A stretch of 64,000 bases of DNA from Acholoe squamosa (Eukaryota > Annelida > Polychaeta > Phyllodocida > Polynoidae), in the NCBI GenBank assembly GCA_949317995.1, contig OX439047.1, positions 46,315,505 through 46,379,504 on the forward strand, in the 5' to 3' direction. A program made the translations under genes and the position numbers. The first letter of the stretch is position 1; the number at the start of each line of letters is the position of its first letter. Below the pieces are notes generated by a model. It worked only from the letters and a program-made list of their open reading frames with translations, did no database searches and had not been told where the DNA came from. Shown in pieces: positions 60,308 through 64,000 of the stretch.

Positions 60308-60378
60308 TGCCCATTATAATCAGGTAGGGGTGAAACCTAAACAGGACAGAGTGGACCCGAATGTACAAGACCCAAAAG
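60308..60378 (+). CDS. Second coding exon of the IP3-receptor-like gene
   Basis: A 71-nt open segment with a strong pyrimidine tract and ACAG acceptor before it, and AAAAG|GTAAGT after it. Joined to the exon at 56409 it completes a Ser codon and stays open: a 24-residue, Lys/Asp/Pro-rich stretch (HYNQVGVKPKQDRVDPNV). Vertebrate IP3 receptors also have a short second segment of similar size here, but residue identity is weak. It ends in phase 1. The next exon was not found before 64000. Confidence 0.45.
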
Positions 60379-60460
60379 GTAAGTGGCTTAATGAAGCTTT
60401 ATAGCACAAGTAACTGAGACTAAGTATTATTTGACCCACACCTCACGGTCATAGTGGTTA

Positions 60461-62576
60461 AAGGTCGAATCCCACGATGCAATCTTCCCCATTAAAACCC
60501 CTTGCAATTGAGACCTGAGACTCTTGCTTACACTCAGGATTGCAAGGGTATTCACAGCATCTTTGATCCAATCAAATCCCAGAGTTACAAATAACATGAT
60601 GGTTTAGCCCTGCAATATTGACTAAACTGTCGTAATTAAAGAGGACCATACCTTTTAGAAGAGGGGAGGTACTTTATGATATTTCTGTTGGTGATTTACT
60701 TCCCATAAATAGGGAGAATATAATGGGCCCATTTTAGTGTACCTCTGTCTCTTAGGTCTATTTACAATACCATATAGGCTAATATCTATGATAGAATTAT
60801 AGACTTAGAACCTGAAAGATATTGGATGTGACCCTCTCATTTTCTGTATTATAAAACATATCTTGAATTGCACAAACTTTCCACATAATCAAGGAAAAAT
60901 ATCTAATTATCTAGATCTTGATTCACAGCCCAATCGGCAAGGGGCTCCTTGCCATTATACCTCCCTGTAGCTTTTATACCCCTTGCAATATAGAGGCAGG
61001 GCTGTGAGGCCCCTACGTCTCAAAATGTCCCTATCCCTCAAAGATTTGTGAGATAGGGGCCATTTGAGATTTCGGGCCCACCTAAGCCCCTAACCTACAA
61101 AAAGTCCCTATCCCAAAAAATATGTTCGGTCATACAGGACAAATTGATCCAAAATAGGCTAACTGGGTCAAATTTGTCAAATAAGGTCAGGATAGGTTAG
61201 AATAGACTAATTGGGTCAAATTAGATCAAAGTTGGTAAAAACAGGTTAAATATATGAAATTGGACGAATTCTGGATGTAACAGGTAAGATTTGGCAAATT
61301 GTGTCAAATTTGACCAAGATGGGTCAACATAGGCCAAAATAGGTCAAAGTAGGTCAAATCAAATTAATTCTTGGTAAAACAGGTCAAACTAGCCAATTGG
61401 CCTAAATAAGGTCTAATTAGATCAAAATATGTCAAAATAGATTAATTTGGACCAAATCTGGGTAAAGGATTATGAACTTTTGAAGCTGGTATGAGACCAA
61501 CAGGCCCTATAATTATTATGTTATAGTGGAATGGGGCCGGATCTGGCTAAAACAAAATTTATTGGCCAAGAATTATTAGTCTTGTTTGAATCAATTTAGG
61601 TCAAATAGGTCAAATTAGGGCTAAATGAGTCATAAAGGGGTAAATGCATTAAGATGAGTTAAATTAGGTCAAATTGCACAGAATTGATCTAATCTTACCT
61701 ATTTTGACTAATTTTGACCCAATTTGCTAATTTTGAACTGTTTGACCCAATTGACCCATTTTTTTTTTTTTAGCAAATTTGACCTGTTTTATTTCAGAAT
61801 TGGGTCTACTTTGACCTATGTTCACAAATTTTGACCTAATATGACTTGATCTCACCAATATGGCCCATTTCTCCTGTTTTAACCAGAATTGATCTAATTT
61901 GACCTGATTTGACCCAGTGGACATGTCTTTGGTAAATTTGACCTGTTTTACCCAGAATTAGTCGAAGTTGACCTACTTTTACCCATTTTGATTACCTCGA
62001 CCCAATTGACCTATTTTTGGCAAGTTAACACATTTTGACCAGAATTGACCCAATTTTATTTATTTGACCTGATTTGGACAAATCTCCCTAGTTTGACCAA
62101 TCTATTTTTGCCAAATTTGACTGGTTTGATCCATTTGGGCAAATTGACCAGTCTTATCAGGAATCAGTCCATTATGACCCACTTTGACCTGAATAAACAC
62201 AATTTGACTTTATTTGCCCATTTTGTACAATTAAACCCTTTTTACACAGACTTGATCGAATTAGACCTATTCTAACCCATTTTTGACCTATTTGGGACAG
62301 ATATACACAATATGTGTGAATTGGTCAATGTGGATTAAAATAATGATTTTGTGATTTAGGGGCCTTTTCAACTTCTTTTGTGATTTAGCGACATCACATA
62401 GCCCCTATGTAGCAAAAGGTTTTGTGATATAGGGACTGTTTAACAGTTAGGGACACATGATTTTGAGGGATAGAGACTTTTTGAGACTTGTGGGCCTCAC
62501 AAGAGCACTAGATTGCAAAAGAATGCTAAATTGCAGAAACCTTCCTGCATAAATTGCATTGTGGGATTCGACCTTT
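60461..62576. mobile_element. 2.1 kb inverted-repeat element with GGTCAAA/TTTGACC arms
   Basis: Same terminal inverted repeat as the element at 54650: AAGGTCGAATCCCACGATGC at 60461 and GCATTGTGGGATTCGACCTT ending 62576. Inside, the GAGGCCC/ATAGGGAC blocks near 60950-61100 are mirrored at 62350-62510. The centre has two opposing arrays, GGTCAAAT-type words from about 61130 to 61680 and TTTGACC-type words from about 61690 to 62300. The left part (60893-61020) is homologous to the shorter element. No coding capacity. Confidence 0.85.
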
Positions 62577-63118
62577 AACGATATTCAAAGCATTTGACTT
62601 AGGCAGATTTATTCCTATTAGATAATAGCCTGATAATAAGTGCATCAGAACCATAACATGCACTGCAACTCGTTGCACGATCCTAGTTAGTAAAGCAGTC
62701 GGGAATCAATTCTCAACAGTTTCCTCTTTAGCACAATCCAAAATGGAAGCAACTATTGACAAGTGCATCGTCCTATTTCATGCGTGTCCCAGACAGAAAC
62801 AATAATAGCTACCAGAGGGCCACATCGCGAGGCTTCTGTTTTCACTGGTTAAATACTTGGCAGTAGACTATGCTAATATAGAAGTAAACCACTTGAAGCT
62901 AATGATCTATCCCAACTTTGCATATGATTTTTGAACTATGAATGCACTTTAAACACGAAAAGGACAGACAAGTGGGTAAATTCCTTCCAGAAAAATTGTA
63001 ATGGAAGGTGTTTACAGTTCAGCCACCCTTTACTATATCTACTTCAGATTTAGCCATACTTTTGATACTTCACCCATGATCTACTTGCCCCTCTAGATGA
63101 AATTGGCTCTTGAATCCT
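62577..63118. other. Spacer, nothing recognised
   Basis: No ORF or repeat of note. Confidence 0.4.
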
Positions 63119-63120
63119 TC

Positions 63121-63157
<37 letters not shown>
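63119..63157. repeat. (TA)n microsatellite
   Basis: About 19 TA units with one G interruption, just 5' of the putative retroelement. Confidence 0.9.
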
Positions 63158-63248
63158 GGAACTATATACACTCGTGTATATTTATATAATTAGCCGCGGA
63201 CGGTTAGGGACTACTTGCAGCGCGGAGTGGTATCTATGAGGTCATCGA

Positions 63249-63282
63249 TGACGTCATGGTAAATATTCCTCCAGTATATAAG
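63249..63282 (+). promoter_or_regulatory. CRE plus TATA box promoter
   Basis: The perfect palindrome TGACGTCA (63249-63256), the consensus CREB/ATF site, lies 18 bp upstream of TATATAAG (63275-63282). Transcription would be expected to start near 63305-63312, about 100 bp before the ATG at 63413. Confidence 0.6.
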
Positions 63283-63412
63283 GGGGAGTTTTCATGTAAC
63301 GGTCAATTGGCTCGATTCACCTGGACAGGTAACACCACGCTGGGTGTTTCCTTGATTTTTAAATTTTTTAACCGTTGTGAGGGGCTCCTGGTGCCTTTTG
63401 TTTACCATTGAA

Positions 63413-64000
63413 ATGGGTAGAAAGGCTGCTAAAGGCTCGAAGGCCAATACACCAAAGGGCAAATCGGTTGAATCGGTGGAAAAGACGAAAAAATCGGCCA
63501 ATTTAGGACTTGCGAGTAGTTCGACTCTCTCACTTACTGGTGACACACCTTCAGGTTCCCGAACTGTTACAGGTGTTGTGGGAGGGTCGTCTATTGACCA
63601 GACGAGGCTAGATGTATTAGAAGACGAGCTGTCGACCATTAAATCACTTCTACAAGAGGTCGTCAATGGAAAGGACGATCGGGATGGTGGATTCGTCAAT
63701 GCGTCAAGTCGTTCCAGCAGAGCACGTGCGGATGTTTACAAACAGAGAGGTATGACGTCACGTAGTCAAGGACGCGGACCGGTTGCTAGGGCGACACGCC
63801 AAGCGTCTCCATGCGAAATTTCGTCTGACGGTGGGGACGAATGGGTGCAAGTTGATCACAAGCGACATAGACGATCATCTAAATCCAGTATTTCTGCTCG
63901 TCAATGCAGTCCAAGCACATCTAGAGGGTCGTCATTGGATTCAGCGTACTCTAGGCATCATCACCGTGTAAAATCGGGTGAGTTTGATCATTCTCAATTC
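63413..64000 (+). CDS. Open ORF running off the right edge, probably retroelement gag-type
   Basis: 196 codons from ATG at 63413 to the window end without a stop; the protein continues beyond. It starts with a basic Lys/Gly/Ser-rich segment (MGRKAAKGSKANTPKGK), then Ser/Thr-rich sequence. A predicted helix RLDVLEDELSTIKSLLQE recalls the DTLEGELHEIKGLL helix in the DIRS-like gag at 34.4 kb, and the rest is Arg/Ser/His-rich. The TATA/CRE promoter 130 bp upstream and the higher GC content than the surroundings suggest the intact 5' end of a younger DIRS/Ngaro-type retroelement sitting in an intron of the IP3-receptor-like gene. A host gene cannot be excluded. Confidence 0.6.
   Translation, partial: MGRKAAKGSKANTPKGKSVESVEKTKKSANLGLASSSTLSLTGDTPSGSRTVTGVVGGSSIDQTRLDVLEDELSTIKSLLQEVVNGKDDRDGGFVNASSRSSRARADVYKQRGMTSRSQGRGPVARATRQASPCEISSDGGDEWVQVDHKRHRRSSKSSISARQCSPSTSRGSSLDSAYSRHHHRVKSGEFDHSQF

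Overview
This is an AT-rich, intron-bearing, repeat-dominated piece of a nuclear animal genome. The best guess is a lophotrochozoan, probably a mollusc. That guess rests on a laccase-type multicopper oxidase with a membrane anchor, a SINE-like repeat ending in (ACTC)n of a style I recall from molluscs, and many MITE, foldback, DIRS, Ty3 and LINE remains. The sequence alone does not prove the taxon.

Host genes. (1) A multicopper oxidase on the minus strand, 26009 to 15144, can be read end to end: three coding exons with matching splice phases (0, then 1), 831 residues, a signal peptide, three cupredoxin-like regions, a His/Met/Gly-rich insert and a C-terminal membrane anchor. Its 8.0 kb first intron is packed with transposons and simple repeats. 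(2) On the plus strand at 56409 a gene starts whose first exon resembles the N-terminus of IP3 receptors. A second, phase-compatible exon lies at 60308-60378, and the gene appears to run off the right edge.

Mobile DNA, left to right: a degenerate ~170-190 bp array rich in TGACCTTGACC (270-2260); a piggyBac-like MITE (2791-3466); a 5'-truncated LINE with a (TAA)n tail (4028-5960, minus); a satellite with ~150 bp higher-order period (6203-7735); a 634-bp duplication (7735-8719); a 302-bp tandem array (9451-11300); a 46-bp minisatellite (12640-13100); MITEs at 13522-13836 and 17718-18021; a 2.6 kb foldback element with an 8-bp target duplication (19563-22150); a LINE 3' end (24854-25260); two SINE copies with target duplications (28999-29182 and 59955-60140); a broken DIRS/Ngaro-like tyrosine-recombinase retroelement (31012-34600, minus); a ~16 kb Ty3/Gypsy-type element with both LTRs and a 5-bp target duplication (37598-53577), whose pol region is tandemly triplicated and which carries an extra zinc-finger ORF after pol; and three more inverted-repeat elements at 54650-55279, 58246-58888 and 60461-62576. 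At the right edge a TATA/CRE promoter precedes an open 196-codon ORF that runs out of the window (63413-64000), probably the start of another retroelement.

Most notable: an Asp where the multicopper oxidase family has the second type 1 copper His; the 14-residue His/Met repeats in the same protein; the repeated occurrence of non-autonomous elements whose interiors are head-to-head inverted arrays of short repeats; and the rearranged Ty3 element with filler DNA at its junctions, internal copies far more alike than its LTRs, an undescribed third ORF and a strong 30-bp-arm hairpin before the 3' LTR. No CRISPR array, rRNA or tRNA gene was found.
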